Below, one piece after another: positions 1 through 8,821 of a DNA stretch of 64,000 bases. The translations under genes and the position numbers were made by a program. Origin of the DNA: Nioella aestuarii. GTDB taxonomy: Bacteria > Pseudomonadota > Alphaproteobacteria > Rhodobacterales > Rhodobacteraceae. The stretch is from positions 1-64,000 of the forward strand of contig NZ_JBPBBA010000020.1 of the NCBI RefSeq assembly GCF_050896395.1, written 5' to 3'. The notes under the pieces were generated by a model that ran no database searches, was not told where the DNA came from, and saw only the letters and a list, made by a program, of their open reading frames with translations. Position 1 is the stretch's first letter; every line of letters starts with the position of its first letter.

Positions 1-2063
1 AGGCCGAAGCCGCCCGGTCCGACGCGCAGATCCACGAGGCGGAGGCGCGGTCGGTGCTGGCCGAGGCAGAAGGCGAATGGAATACGCTAGATGCCGAAGT
101 TCGGGCGCTCGCCAAGCTGCTGGAACGCGAACGCGGCGGCCGCAATCAGCTGCTCGACCGGGTCCGCGTGGCGCCGGGATACGAGGCCGCCGTTGGCGCG
201 GCGCTGGCCGATGATCTGAAGTCCCCTGAGGCAGATGAGGGCACTGGCTGGACCACGCTACCGCAATACGACACGCCGCAGCCGCTGCCCGCTGGCGTCG
301 TATCGCTGGCCGAATATGTCGATGCGCCGCCGGTGCTGGCGCGTCGTCTGCGGCAGGTCGGCGTGCTGCAAAACGGCGAAGGCCCGCGCCTGCAAGCGCA
401 ACTGCTGCCTGGTCAGCGTCTGGTCACGCGCACCGGCGATTTGTGGAGATGGGATGGTTTCGCGCTGGCCGCGGCGGACAGCTCTTCCTCCGCCGCGCGA
501 CGGTTGGAGCAGGCCAACAAGCTGAACGATATGTCGGCTGAACTGGAACGCGCAGCTGTTGCCGTTGACCGGTCTCGCACCACACACCGGGCCAATGCGG
601 ACCGGCTGGCGGCGCTGACCGAGGCCGACAAGCAGGCCCGTGCTGCCCGCCGCGCCGCTGATCAGCAGATGGCCGATGCCAGCCGTGCCTTTTCCCGGAC
701 CGAGGCGGATCGAAATATCTTGGAAGGTCGCCTTGAAACCCTCCGCCAGGCCGCCGCCCGCCACGGCGAGGAAGCCGAGGCCGCGCGCCAGACCCTTGCA
801 GATGCCACTCGCGCCCGGTCCGAGCTTGATGATCTGGACACTGCCCGCGCCCGAGTGGAAGAGGCCCGTGCCGAGGTGGAAACCGCCCGCTCTGCCCTGC
901 TTGCGGCCCGGTCCGCCCATGGAGAGCTGAAACGCGCCGGTGAAGCCCGCGACAGCCGCCTGACCCGGATTTCGGAAGAGGTCTCGACCTGGCAGAAGCG
1001 GCTGGACAACGCCGCGACCCGGATCAAAGAGCTGGAGAACCGCAAAGGCTTTGCCGAGGTAGAGCTTGAGGCGGCCCAGAAGGCCCCCGATCAGATCGTC
1101 GCGCGCAAGGAACAGCTGGCCGATACGATCGAAACGGCAGAGAAACGCCGCAAGGCAGCGGCTGACGCTCTGGCGCTTGGCGAAACCCGATTGCGAGAGG
1201 CGGTTCAGGGAGAGCGCGAGGCGGAACGAACGGCGTCCGATGCCCGCGAATCCCGCGCCCGCGCCGAGGCCCGCCGCGACAGCGCCGCCGAGGTGCTGGC
1301 CGCCGCCGCTGACCGCATCGAGGAAGAGATGGAAGTGGGCCCCGCGAAGCTGCTGGACCAGCTTGGTGCTGACCCGGAGCGGATGCCGTCGGTAGACCAT
1401 ATCGAAGCCGATGTGATGCGCTTACGCCGTCAGCGCGATGCGCTTGGCGCGGTGAACCTGCGGGCCGAGGAAGACGCCCGCGAGGTCACCGAAGAGCGCG
1501 ATACGCTGGCCGCCGAGAAGGTGGATCTGGAGGAAGCCATCCGGAAACTGCGCGGCGGGATTTCCAGCCTGAACCGCGAAGGTCGCGAACGTCTGCTGGC
1601 CGCGTTTGAAGAGGTGAACCGCAACTTTGCCATGCTCTTCACCCATCTTTTTGGAGGCGGTGAAGCCAAGCTGGTGCTGGTCGAGAGTGACGACCCATTG
1701 GAGGCAGGGCTGGAGATTCTCTGCCAGCCCCCCGGTAAGAAACTGTCTACGCTGTCGCTGCTCTCGGGCGGCGAACAGACCCTGACCGCGCTGGCGCTGA
1801 TCTTCGCGGTTTTTCTTGCCAACCCCGCGCCCATCTGCGTGCTGGATGAGGTCGATGCGCCGCTCGATGATGCGAATGTCACGCGGTTCTGTGATCTTCT
1901 GGATGAGATGACCCGACAGACCGACACCCGCTTCCTCATCATCACCCACCACGCGGTGACGATGAGTCGGATGGATCGGCTATTCGGTGTGACGATGGCC
2001 GAACAGGGTGTCAGCCAGCTGGTATCGGTGGACCTGAAAAAAGCCGAGCAGATGGTGGCCTGA
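1..2063 (+). CDS. smc: Chromosome segregation ATPase SMC, C-terminal part (5' end outside window)
   Basis: Structural maintenance of chromosomes protein, which compacts and helps segregate DNA as an ATP-dependent ring with ScpA and ScpB. The reading frame is open from base 3 and already inside the protein. Visible in order: the end of a coiled coil, hinge-like sequence (about bases 130-450), a long second coiled coil rich in Ala, Glu and Arg (about 480-1560), then the C-terminal ATPase lobe. That lobe carries the ABC signature LSGGEQ (about 1762) and the Walker B/D-loop VLDEVDAPLDD (about 1839). The Walker A half must lie upstream. About 686 codons are present, against about 1150 for the family. 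It converges with the lytic transglycosylase gene. Identification is secure. Confidence 0.95.
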   Translation, partial: AEAARSDAQIHEAEARSVLAEAEGEWNTLDAEVRALAKLLERERGGRNQLLDRVRVAPGYEAAVGAALADDLKSPEADEGTGWTTLPQYDTPQPLPAGVVSLAEYVDAPPVLARRLRQVGVLQNGEGPRLQAQLLPGQRLVTRTGDLWRWDGFALAAADSSSSAARRLEQANKLNDMSAELERAAVAVDRSRTTHRANADRLAALTEADKQARAARRAADQQMADASRAFSRTEADRNILEGRLETLRQAAARHGEEAEAARQTLADATRARSELDDLDTARARVEEARAEVETARSALLAARSAHGELKRAGEARDSRLTRISEEVSTWQKRLDNAATRIKELENRKGFAEVELEAAQKAPDQIVARKEQLADTIETAEKRRKAAADALALGETRLREAVQGEREAERTASDARESRARAEARRDSAAEVLAAAADRIEEEMEVGPAKLLDQLGADPERMPSVDHIEADVMRLRRQRDALGAVNLRAEEDAREVTEERDTLAAEKVDLEEAIRKLRGGISSLNREGRERLLAAFEEVNRNFAMLFTHLFGGGEAKLVLVESDDPLEAGLEILCQPPGKKLSTLSLLSGGEQTLTALALIFAVFLANPAPICVLDEVDAPLDDANVTRFCDLLDEMTRQTDTRFLIITHHAVTMSRMDRLFGVTMAEQGVSQLVSVDLKKAEQMVA

Positions 2064-2079
2064 CCCTAACGGGCGGTCC

Positions 2080-2264
2080 TCTTTCATCTTGGCAAAAATA
2101 CCTCCGCCAGAGGCATCCAGCCAGCGCATCCTGTACCATGATCAGCCTTGGCGGACCGCCCGCCGACAATATCCCGTGGCAACGCGGCTCTTCGAGGCCT
2201 CCCGCGTAAGCGGGGGGTTGAGAAGGGCCGCTCGCGGGTCGACGCGCGGCGCGCGGCGAAACCC
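2080..2264 (-). repeat. Dispersed intergenic repeat, long copy A
   Basis: Read on the minus strand, this block matches the block at 30662-30836 at both ends. The left part is GGTTTCGCCGC..., a GAGCGGCCCT segment and GCGTTGCCACGGGATA. The right part is GGATGCCTCTGGCGGAGG followed by TATTT and a CCAAGATGAAAG tail. The middle diverges. It lies between two convergent genes and ends just before the transglycosylase stop codon. A shorter relative is at 6468-6556. Confidence 0.6.
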
Positions 2265-2267
2265 CTG

Positions 2268-3440
2268 TCAAAGCCTGCGCAACAATTCCGCTGTCGGCCA
2301 GGCATCCGCAGGCATCCCAAGACGTTCCTGTTCGGCTTGTACGGCGGCGCGGGTCCGGGCTCCCAGAATGCCGTCGATCCCGCCAACGTCATGACCCAAC
2401 TGGGTCAGGCGCTGCTGCAGCTGGCGCATCTGGGTCTGGTCGAGACCGGGGTCAGGGTTACCGGCATTGTAAACCGGGGCGCCTTCCAGACGGGTCGCGA
2501 AATAGGCCGCTGTGGTTACGTAGACAAAGCTCTGGTTCCATTCGAACAACACAGAATAGTTTGGATAGGCCATGAAGAGCGGTCCGTTGCGCCCCTGCGG
2601 TGCCAGGATTGAGGCCTGTAGCCCCGTATTCGTCAGCGCACCGTTGCGACTGCGGATGCCCATCTGCTGCCACTGCGACACGCGCCGCGTGGTTTCCAGA
2701 CCGGACATGGACCAGTCGAAATTCGACGGTACCTCGATCTCCACCAGCCAGGGCTGGTTTGCCTGCCAGCCAAGGCTGCGCAGCATGTTGGCTCCGGACA
2801 TCAATGCATCGGGGGCCGAGTTCTGAAGGTCCACATGCCCGTCGCCATCGCCGTCGATGCCCCGATCGCGGATATCTTCGGGAAGCATCTGCACCATGCC
2901 AATTTCCCCGGCCCAGGCCCCGGTGGTGTTGCGCGGGTCCAGATCGCCGGATTCGAACAGGTCGAGTGCCGCGAAGACCTGCGGGCGGAACAGTTCCGGC
3001 CGGCGGCAGTCGTGGGCCAGCGTGACCAGTGAATTCACGGTGTTGTAGTCGCCCTGGAAGGCGCCGAAATCGGTCTCGAACGCCCAGAAGGCCAGCAGCA
3101 CACCACGGCTGACACCAAGCTCGCGCTCCATCCGGTCAAAGACGCTGCGATAGCGTTCGCCGTTGATGCGGCCGTGATCCATCCGGTTCTGGCTGATCAG
3201 GCGACGAGAGAACTCGACAAATGGGGTGGAAAAAATTCCCTGTCGCCGGTCGGCGTTCAGGGTCGCCTGGTCTTGGCTGACACCGTTGAAGAAGGCGTTG
3301 ACGCTTTGTGCGGAATGGCCGTTCCGCAGCGCTTCCTGCCGAAGCCCGTCGACGAAGGCCGAAAAGCTGCCCCCGCATTGCTGCGCGTGCGCAGCGGTTG
3401 TCAGGGCAAGAGAAAGAAGGGTCGCTGAAATCAGTCGCAT
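2268..3440 (-). CDS. Lytic murein transglycosylase (MltB/Slt35-like) with peptidoglycan-binding domain
   Basis: Cleaves peptidoglycan glycan strands to 1,6-anhydro ends in the periplasm. The 390-aa protein starts MRLISATLLSLALTTAAHAQ, a signal peptide of about 19 residues; an in-frame start 57 bases upstream would put charged sequence before it and is less likely. The catalytic domain covers about residues 23-320, with the likely acid Glu122 in WAFETDFG. An EF-hand-like loop at Asp196-Asp204 (DGDGDGHVD) recalls the calcium site of E. coli Slt35. The last 60 residues (MRQLQQRLTQLGHDVGG...) form a PG_binding_1-type domain. No lipobox is visible, so it is probably soluble. It sits downstream of cobD, 43 bases away on the same strand, but functional coupling is doubtful. 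Confidence 0.88.
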   Translation of the reverse strand: MRLISATLLSLALTTAAHAQQCGGSFSAFVDGLRQEALRNGHSAQSVNAFFNGVSQDQATLNADRRQGIFSTPFVEFSRRLISQNRMDHGRINGERYRSVFDRMERELGVSRGVLLAFWAFETDFGAFQGDYNTVNSLVTLAHDCRRPELFRPQVFAALDLFESGDLDPRNTTGAWAGEIGMVQMLPEDIRDRGIDGDGDGHVDLQNSAPDALMSGANMLRSLGWQANQPWLVEIEVPSNFDWSMSGLETTRRVSQWQQMGIRSRNGALTNTGLQASILAPQGRNGPLFMAYPNYSVLFEWNQSFVYVTTAAYFATRLEGAPVYNAGNPDPGLDQTQMRQLQQRLTQLGHDVGGIDGILGARTRAAVQAEQERLGMPADAWPTAELLRRL

Positions 3441-3483
3441 GGGAAAATCCTGTGGCTGTTGTTGGCCAGAGAGTATCAGGCGC

Positions 3484-4392
3484 TCAGAACAGGGCAAGCA
3501 CGAGTGTTAATGCAGCGAAGACAGCCCAGACCCGCCACAGGACAGCGACAGAGGCATCCACCTCTGCAATACCAATGTCCCGCGCGCCGCTGCCGTTAAC
3601 CCAAGGGTAGTCGCGGGTTTCGCCGTGGTAGCTGCGTGGGCCGGACAGGGCGATGTCCAGAACGCCCGCCATTGCCGCCTCTGGCCAGCCCGCATTGGGC
3701 GAGCGGTGAAGGTGCGCGTCCTGCCGGATCACGTCCACCGCGCGTTCGGACCAGAAGGCCAGCGCGATCAACCCCGCGGTGATCCGTGCGGGCACCCAGT
3801 TCAACACATCATCCAATCGCGCGGCCGCCCATCCGAAGTCCTCGTGCTGGGGGGTACGGTAGCCGATCATGGAATCGGCGGTGTTGACCACCTTGTAGAT
3901 CAGAATGCCGGGCAGCCCGCCGACCAGATACCAAAAGGCGGGCGCGATTACCCCATCCGAGAAATTCTCGGCGGCACTCTCAATCGCGGCGCGTGCCACG
4001 GCAGGTTCATCCATGTTGCTGGTGTCGCGGCCCACGATCATCGCGACCGCCCGCCGTCCCTCGCCCACGCCATAGCGCAGCCCGTCGGCCACGGCCTGAA
4101 CGTGCTGAACGAGGCTTTTCTGTGCCAGCAGGATCGCCGCCCCGATCAGGGACCATAGCCACCCCAAAGGCAGCGCCTCGATCACCGCGCCCAGAAGGCC
4201 CGCCCCGGAGACAAGCGCCATCACCACGAGAACGCCATTGTGCCATTGGGGAAAGACATTGAACCGGGCGTCACACCAGCCAATCACCCGACCCATCAGC
4301 ACGGCAGGATGCGGCACTCGGGACCAAAGCCATCGCGGCTCACCCATCACCGCATCAAGCGCCATGGCCCCAAGCAGCAGCCAGGCGGTCAT
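3484..4392 (-). CDS. cobD: Adenosylcobinamide-phosphate synthase CobD (CbiB)
   Basis: Membrane enzyme of cobalamin synthesis that joins adenosylcobyric acid to the aminopropanol (phosphate) arm. The 302-aa length and the N-terminus with DAVMGEPRWLWSRVPHP followed by GRVIG are typical of CbiB/CobD, as is the central NFSDGVIAPAFWYLVGGLPG segment. Several hydrophobic helices are evident. Its start overlaps the cobC stop as ATGA, so the two are translationally coupled. The naming is ambiguous in the literature: CobD in Rhodobacter/Pseudomonas corresponds to CbiB in Salmonella. Confidence 0.93.
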   Translation of the reverse strand: MTAWLLLGAMALDAVMGEPRWLWSRVPHPAVLMGRVIGWCDARFNVFPQWHNGVLVVMALVSGAGLLGAVIEALPLGWLWSLIGAAILLAQKSLVQHVQAVADGLRYGVGEGRRAVAMIVGRDTSNMDEPAVARAAIESAAENFSDGVIAPAFWYLVGGLPGILIYKVVNTADSMIGYRTPQHEDFGWAAARLDDVLNWVPARITAGLIALAFWSERAVDVIRQDAHLHRSPNAGWPEAAMAGVLDIALSGPRSYHGETRDYPWVNGSGARDIGIAEVDASVAVLWRVWAVFAALTLVLALF

Positions 4393-5339
4393 GACAACGC
4401 CTCTTCAAGCCGTGCCCAATGGGCCTCGCGCCCCGGAAGGCCAAGCCGCAGCCAGCGGTCGGAATAGGGGAAGATCCGGCTCCAGACATGTCTCTGCGCC
4501 AGCCGGTCCTGCCATGCCATCGCATCGCCCACGTCATAAAGCCGGAACAGCGTGGTACCGCCAACGACAGTGGCCCCGGCGCGAGTCATACTCGTATCCA
4601 ACCGTTCTGACTCCTGTGCCAGCCGCTGGCGGGTCACTTCCGCCCAGTCCATGTCGCGCAACGCGGCTGCCCCCGTTTCCAGCCCTGGACCGGAAACTGC
4701 CCATGGCCCGATCAACTCGGCCAGCCGGACAATCGTTTCGGGCCGCGCGATAGCGAAGCCAAGACGCAGCCCCGCCAGCCCCCAGAACTTGCCGAAACTC
4801 TTTAGCACGATCACGCCCGGTTGTTCCGCCAGATGCACGAGGCTAGCCGCCGGCATCACGTCGCCAAAGCTCTCGTCGATCACCGTCAGACGTCGATCAC
4901 CCGCCAGGTCAGCACCGGTCCAGATACGGCCATCTGGGTTGTTGGGATGCACAACGACAAGCGCATCGCCTTGCCCTTCCTGCCAGCCGTGGGCGCGGAA
5001 AGCGGCCCAGTGTTCGTTGTAAGTGGGGGCAGGAATGTGAACCCGGCCAGCAGGCTCAAGCGCGGGGATGCGCGCGATCAGTGCAGAGGCGCCCGGTGCG
5101 GCGAGGATGCCAGCCCCGTCGGGCACGTTCCAGAACGCCCGCGCAGCAGCATAAAGCGCGTCGAACGCGCCCCGGTCGGGCAGTGCCGTCCAGGCATCGG
5201 CAGTAAATTCCGGTACCGGATAGGGCAGGGGGTTGATGCCGGTTGACAGGTCGATCCAGTCTGCACGCGTGCCACCGTATCGGGCCGCCGCGCCGTCTAC
5301 CCCGCCGCCATGGTCGCGTTTGCCTTCGATCCCGGTCAT
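4389..5339 (-). CDS. cobC: Threonine-phosphate decarboxylase CobC (PLP, aminotransferase fold)
   Basis: PLP enzyme making (R)-1-amino-2-propanol phosphate, the linker that CobD attaches to the corrin. I place the start at ATG 5339 (MTGIEGKRDHGGGVDGAAAR), giving 316 aa; the DLSTGINP motif near the N-terminus is a family hallmark. The PLP lysine is in LKSFGKFWGLAGLRLG. It has a class I/II aminotransferase fold. It overlaps cobD by 4 bases. No other cobalamin genes are in view, so this is a detached two-gene part of the pathway or the edge of a larger set broken up in this genome. Confidence 0.92.
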   Translation of the reverse strand: MTGIEGKRDHGGGVDGAAARYGGTRADWIDLSTGINPLPYPVPEFTADAWTALPDRGAFDALYAAARAFWNVPDGAGILAAPGASALIARIPALEPAGRVHIPAPTYNEHWAAFRAHGWQEGQGDALVVVHPNNPDGRIWTGADLAGDRRLTVIDESFGDVMPAASLVHLAEQPGVIVLKSFGKFWGLAGLRLGFAIARPETIVRLAELIGPWAVSGPGLETGAAALRDMDWAEVTRQRLAQESERLDTSMTRAGATVVGGTTLFRLYDVGDAMAWQDRLAQRHVWSRIFPYSDRWLRLGLPGREAHWARLEEALS

Positions 5340-5379
5340 GCGCCGTCCCCTGTTCGCCGGGGACGGTTCAACCCGATTT

Positions 5380-6369
5380 TCAGGCCGCCCGCAATGCCTC
5401 TCGTCCATGGGGGGCATCCCAGTCGATCCGCGGCCCGATGGGGATGATCCGGTGCGGATTGATGCTGTCGTGGCTGTAATGGTAGTGCCGGATGAAATGG
5501 TCGAACTTCACCACGTCGCGAATGCCGGGCCATTGATACAGTTCTTTCGCCCATCCCCACAGGTTTGGATAGTCGATGATCCGAGCCCGGTTGCATTTGA
5601 AATGCAGGTGATAGACGGCGTCGAAACGGGCGATCGTGGGGAAGAGCCGCCAATCGGCCTCGGTCACCTGATCACCGGTCAGATAGCGATTGCGCGCCAG
5701 AATATCCTCGATCCAGTCCAGCGCATCGAACAGCGCGTGAACGGCGGTGTCATAGGCGGATTGAGTGGTCGCGAACCCGGCCTTGTAGACGCCGTTATTC
5801 ACGTCGTCATAGATGCGCGCATTCAAATCGTCGATCTCGGCCCGCAACAGCTCTGGATAGAAATCCTGGCGATCACCGGTGATCCCGTCGAAGGCGGTGT
5901 TGAACATGCGGATGATTTCAGAGCTTTCGTTGGACACGATGGTGCCCTGCTTTTTGTCCCACAGAATGGGCACGGTCACCCGCCCGGTCATGTCGGGTTT
6001 GGCGCGCAGATAGATGTCTCGGGCAAAGCCGGAATCGAACAGCCGGTCACCGGTCGCGCCGGGAAAGTCGGTGTCAAAGGTCCATCCGTCTGACAGCATG
6101 TCGGGGTGCACGACAGATACATCGATATGATCGGTCAACCCCTTCAGGCTGCGATAGATCATCGTGCGGTTGGCCCAGGGGCAGGCATGACTGACATAGA
6201 GGTGATAGCGCCCGCTTTCGGCCTTGAAACCACCCTCGCCCGAGGGTCCGGGCGCGCCATCGGCGGTCACCCAGTTGCGAAACTGCGCCTCGCTGCGTTT
6301 GAACGCGCCGCCGGTGGATTTGGTATCATACCACTTGTCCAACCATTTCCCGTCAACCAGCATTCCCAT
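5380..6369 (-). CDS. Glutathionyl-hydroquinone reductase (YqjG/ECM4 type, omega/xi-class GST)
   Basis: Reduces S-glutathionyl-hydroquinones using glutathione; cytoplasmic. The 329-aa protein has the xi-class signature RYHLYVSHACPWANRT with nucleophile Cys63, followed by a thioredoxin-fold domain and a helical C-terminal domain (about residues 170-320; RYLTGDQVTEADWRLFPT is the usual interface motif). Length matches E. coli YqjG (about 328 aa). It is a monocistronic-looking gene upstream of cobC on the same strand, with a 40-base gap. Family assignment is strong; its physiological substrate is unknown. Confidence 0.9.
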   Translation of the reverse strand: MGMLVDGKWLDKWYDTKSTGGAFKRSEAQFRNWVTADGAPGPSGEGGFKAESGRYHLYVSHACPWANRTMIYRSLKGLTDHIDVSVVHPDMLSDGWTFDTDFPGATGDRLFDSGFARDIYLRAKPDMTGRVTVPILWDKKQGTIVSNESSEIIRMFNTAFDGITGDRQDFYPELLRAEIDDLNARIYDDVNNGVYKAGFATTQSAYDTAVHALFDALDWIEDILARNRYLTGDQVTEADWRLFPTIARFDAVYHLHFKCNRARIIDYPNLWGWAKELYQWPGIRDVVKFDHFIRHYHYSHDSINPHRIIPIGPRIDWDAPHGREALRAA

Positions 6370-6467
6370 ACCGTGCGCTCCTTTTGATCTGTACTACGCT
6401 AGATAGCTATCGCAGGGGCCATGACCACCTTCAGCCGCGCAGGCCTGATCTGCCCTTGTGCACAGGT

Positions 6468-6556
6468 GGGCTTTCTTCTTCGTGAAAATACTCCGGCGGG
6501 CGCGTTGGGCAGCACCCCTCGCACGGGTCGGCGCGCAATGCGCCGCGACATTCCGT
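6468..6556 (-). repeat. Dispersed intergenic repeat, short variant copy B
   Basis: On the minus strand the right-hand part reads CGCCCGCCGGAGTATTTT, a short linker, then GAAGAAGAAAG. This matches the right ends of the blocks at 2080-2264 and 30662-30836. The left part (GTCGCGGCGCATTGCGC...GACCCGTGCGAGG) is only loosely similar to their left parts, so this copy is shorter or more diverged. It lies just past the stop of the CGNR gene. Confidence 0.5.
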
Positions 6557-6560
6557 TTGG

Positions 6561-7124
6561 TCAGGCCGCGTGACGTTGACGGGCGCGGAAGCTCTCGGCC
6601 TTGGCGCGATTGCCACAGCGCGACATGGAACACCAGCGCCGCCCGACGCCGCGCCCCTTGTCGATGAACAGATGCGTGCAGCGTCGGCATTCGCGTATCC
6701 GGCCAAATTGGTCGGACCGCAGCAGATCGTCCATCGACAATGCCAGCTGCTCATAGACCCGACCGAGCGGGCTTGGCGCAACGGCAAGACCCTCAGCGCC
6801 GATATTCAGCTCCGCCTCTTGATAGACAGTTTTCAACGTCTCAGTCAGATAAAGCGCATCCTCGCGCCCTGGGGCCCGTCCCGCCGCGATGGCCGAAAAG
6901 GCGGCATAGGCCGTTTCCCGAAGGATCAGGATATTGCGCATCTGCGTGGACGTAATCGGCTCGGATGGGGCGGCAAAGCCTTCTTCCTCCAGCAATCGCA
7001 CAAGCACGGTCGCATTCTGAAAACTGTTGATCTGCCGCGTCTTGCCGTCATCGGCAACGGTGTTCAGGAAGGTCAGGAACGGATGTCCTGCGCCCGGTTC
7101 AGAGCGTGATATCGCTTTGGTCAT
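6561..7124 (-). CDS. CGNR zinc-finger (ABATE-domain) protein, probable transcription regulator
   Basis: 187 aa. The N-terminal about 130 residues fit the ABATE stress-responsive domain (GHPFLTFLNTVADD... near the start). The C-terminus is a CGNR zinc finger with Cys146, Cys149, Cys165 and Cys170 (IRECRRCTHLFID then RRWCSMSRCGNRAK), ending in a basic tail suited to DNA binding. These proteins are predicted regulators; targets are not known. It is transcribed away from the following small gene at 7373, with about 250 bp between them. Confidence 0.85.
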   Translation of the reverse strand: MTKAISRSEPGAGHPFLTFLNTVADDGKTRQINSFQNATVLVRLLEEEGFAAPSEPITSTQMRNILILRETAYAAFSAIAAGRAPGREDALYLTETLKTVYQEAELNIGAEGLAVAPSPLGRVYEQLALSMDDLLRSDQFGRIRECRRCTHLFIDKGRGVGRRWCSMSRCGNRAKAESFRARQRHAA

Positions 7125-7372
7125 TGGTACTGCACTGCCTCGGAGTATTCTTTTCTTATTCGCTTTGCGTATCGTGCCGCAGGGCAGGGGCTAAGTAAAG
7201 CGCCCGTGAAAATCTAAAATGCGTGTCCGCGGTCCTTTGCCCATGTGCCTGGTGTTGGCCAAATGGACACTGTGGCGGGAATGCGACGTGCTGCGCTGCG
7301 GCGGTGCAGTGGCCTTGTCCGAATCTCTCAGCACCCCATTTTGTCCACAGGAACCGTTAGGGATCTGGACCT

Positions 7373-7729
7373 ATGTCTGATTTTTTGCCCAAGGAAGTGA
7401 TGGACGGTCTTCGCGCCGCCCAAAAGAAGGCCGAGCGTAAGCGCAGCCGCCGGTCCGTGCATGTGGGTGATGAAGTATATCCGATCCTGCAGTTTGCCGA
7501 AGAAGGCTTTGCGCTGGACGCGGAACATGCCCCACATCTGCGGGGGCTTGTCGATATCTATGAAGGCCCCCGGCATCTTTATCAGGCTCTGATCGTGGCA
7601 TCTGAAATGAAGGATGACCTGATGCGGTACGAATTCAAGCGCAACACGGTTGCTTCCGATCATGCACCGCGTGACTTCTATCAGGAACTTGATGCGCCTG
7701 TCGCGCTACTGGACTGGTCGAAACCCTAA
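7373..7729 (+). CDS. Conserved hypothetical protein, 118 aa
   Basis: Function not recognised. The N-terminus is a short amphipathic helix with a basic stretch (KKAERKRSRRS, residues 19-29), followed by a small beta-rich domain (HVGDEVYPILQFAEEGFALD) and a tail ending PVALLDWSKP. It has no signal peptide, membrane segment or cysteine pair. The beta-strand pattern after a basic linker is faintly PilZ-like, but the RxxxR...DxSxxG signature is absent. It lies 90 bp upstream of dgcN on the same strand, with a hairpin between, so co-transcription is possible but not shown. Confidence 0.7.
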   Translation: MSDFLPKEVMDGLRAAQKKAERKRSRRSVHVGDEVYPILQFAEEGFALDAEHAPHLRGLVDIYEGPRHLYQALIVASEMKDDLMRYEFKRNTVASDHAPRDFYQELDAPVALLDWSKP

Positions 7730-7753
7730 GTTTGGCCTTTGCATCGTGGGGGC

Positions 7754-7772
7754 ATCCCGCTGTAAGCGGGAT
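7754..7772. other. Perfect 8-bp inverted repeat
   Basis: ATCCCGCT-GTA-AGCGGGAT, between the 118-aa gene and dgcN. There is no T-run after it on the plus strand, so it is not a classic terminator. It may be an mRNA processing or stability element, or a regulator site for dgcN. Confidence 0.45.
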
Positions 7773-7819
7773 TGAAACACGCCGTTTTAGGCGCCCATTT
7801 CCGTTAGCCGAGGTCCACG

Positions 7820-8821
7820 ATGATCCAGACTCCCTATTTGTTGTTCCTGGGCGATGCGCCCGATCAGCTCGCAGCCAAAGTGGCCCAAGGCATCCGTGAC
7901 TGGCGGCCTGACAACGCCATTGGGCAATTTCGGATGGAGGGCTGCGGCGCCAATGTGAAACTGCCTGACATGGACCTTTCTGCCGCGAAAGAGGCCGGGG
8001 CCAAAACGCTTGTTGTGGGTGTTGCCAACCGTGGGGGCGTGATCAGCCAGGAATGGAAGAAGGTGCTGGTCATGGCGCTGGAGGAGGGGTTTGACCTTGC
8101 CTCTGGTCTGCACAACCTGCTGCGCGACGAAGCCGATCTTGTTGCCGTCGCCGAAGCCACCGGCCGTAAGCTGCACGACGTGCGGGTGCCGGACGTCAAA
8201 TACCCGATCGCCAATGGTGTGAAACGGTCCGGTAAGCGTTGCCTTGCCGTGGGCACCGACTGTTCGGTCGGCAAGATGTACACCTCGCTGGCCGTCGATG
8301 CCGAGATGAAGAAGCGCGGCATGAAGTCGAGCTTCCGCGCCACCGGTCAGACCGGCATCCTGATCACCGGCAACGGTGTGCCGCTCGATGCCGTCATCGC
8401 CGACTTCATGGCCGGGTCCATCGAATGGCTGACCCCGGACAACGATGACGATCACTGGGACCACATCGAGGGGCAAGGCAGCCTCTTCCACGTGTCCTAT
8501 TCCGGTGTGACCATGGCGCTGATCCATGGCGGCCAGCCCGACGCGCTGATCCTGAGCCATGAGCCGACCCGCGCCCATATGCGCGGTCTGCCGGGCTATG
8601 ACCTGCCCTCGCTGGAGGCTCTGCGCGACACTGCGCTGCCGCTCGCGCGCATCGCCAATCCCGCCTGTCAGGTCGTTGGCATCTCGATCAACACCGCGAA
8701 TATGGGTGAGGACGAGGCGCTGTCCTATCTGGAAGCAACCGAAAAGCGGATGGGCCTGCCCGCCGTCGACCCGTTCCGCCAGGGCGCAGGCCGTCTGGTG
8801 GACGCGCTCGACGCGATCTGA
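7820..8821 (+). CDS. dgcN: N-acetyltransferase DgcN (DUF1611), D-glutamate catabolism
   Basis: DgcN is described as the acetyltransferase that converts D-glutamate to N-acetyl-D-glutamate in the DgcN-DgcA pathway of marine bacteria. The 333-aa protein fits the DUF1611 family: an N-terminal Rossmann-like part and a C-terminal P-loop-like segment GTDCSVGKMYTSL (residues 145-157). A ribosome site CGAGG lies 7 nt before ATG 7820. Its TGA overlaps the dgcA ATG by one base, giving tight coupling. Family and partner gene agree, so the call is good; substrate specificity is inferred from the pair. Confidence 0.87.
   Translation: MIQTPYLLFLGDAPDQLAAKVAQGIRDWRPDNAIGQFRMEGCGANVKLPDMDLSAAKEAGAKTLVVGVANRGGVISQEWKKVLVMALEEGFDLASGLHNLLRDEADLVAVAEATGRKLHDVRVPDVKYPIANGVKRSGKRCLAVGTDCSVGKMYTSLAVDAEMKKRGMKSSFRATGQTGILITGNGVPLDAVIADFMAGSIEWLTPDNDDDHWDHIEGQGSLFHVSYSGVTMALIHGGQPDALILSHEPTRAHMRGLPGYDLPSLEALRDTALPLARIANPACQVVGISINTANMGEDEALSYLEATEKRMGLPAVDPFRQGAGRLVDALDAI

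Noticed and set aside
258..1400. Open frame antisense to smc coiled coil (380 codons)
   Set aside because: The repetitive Ala/Glu/Arg coding strand produces an open reverse frame of low-complexity Gly/Leu/Ala sequence.
7754..7778. CCCGCTGTAAGCGGGATTGAAAC looks like one CRISPR repeat end
   Set aside because: It occurs once, with no regularly spaced copies and no cas gene in the window; the hairpin is better treated as an isolated inverted repeat.
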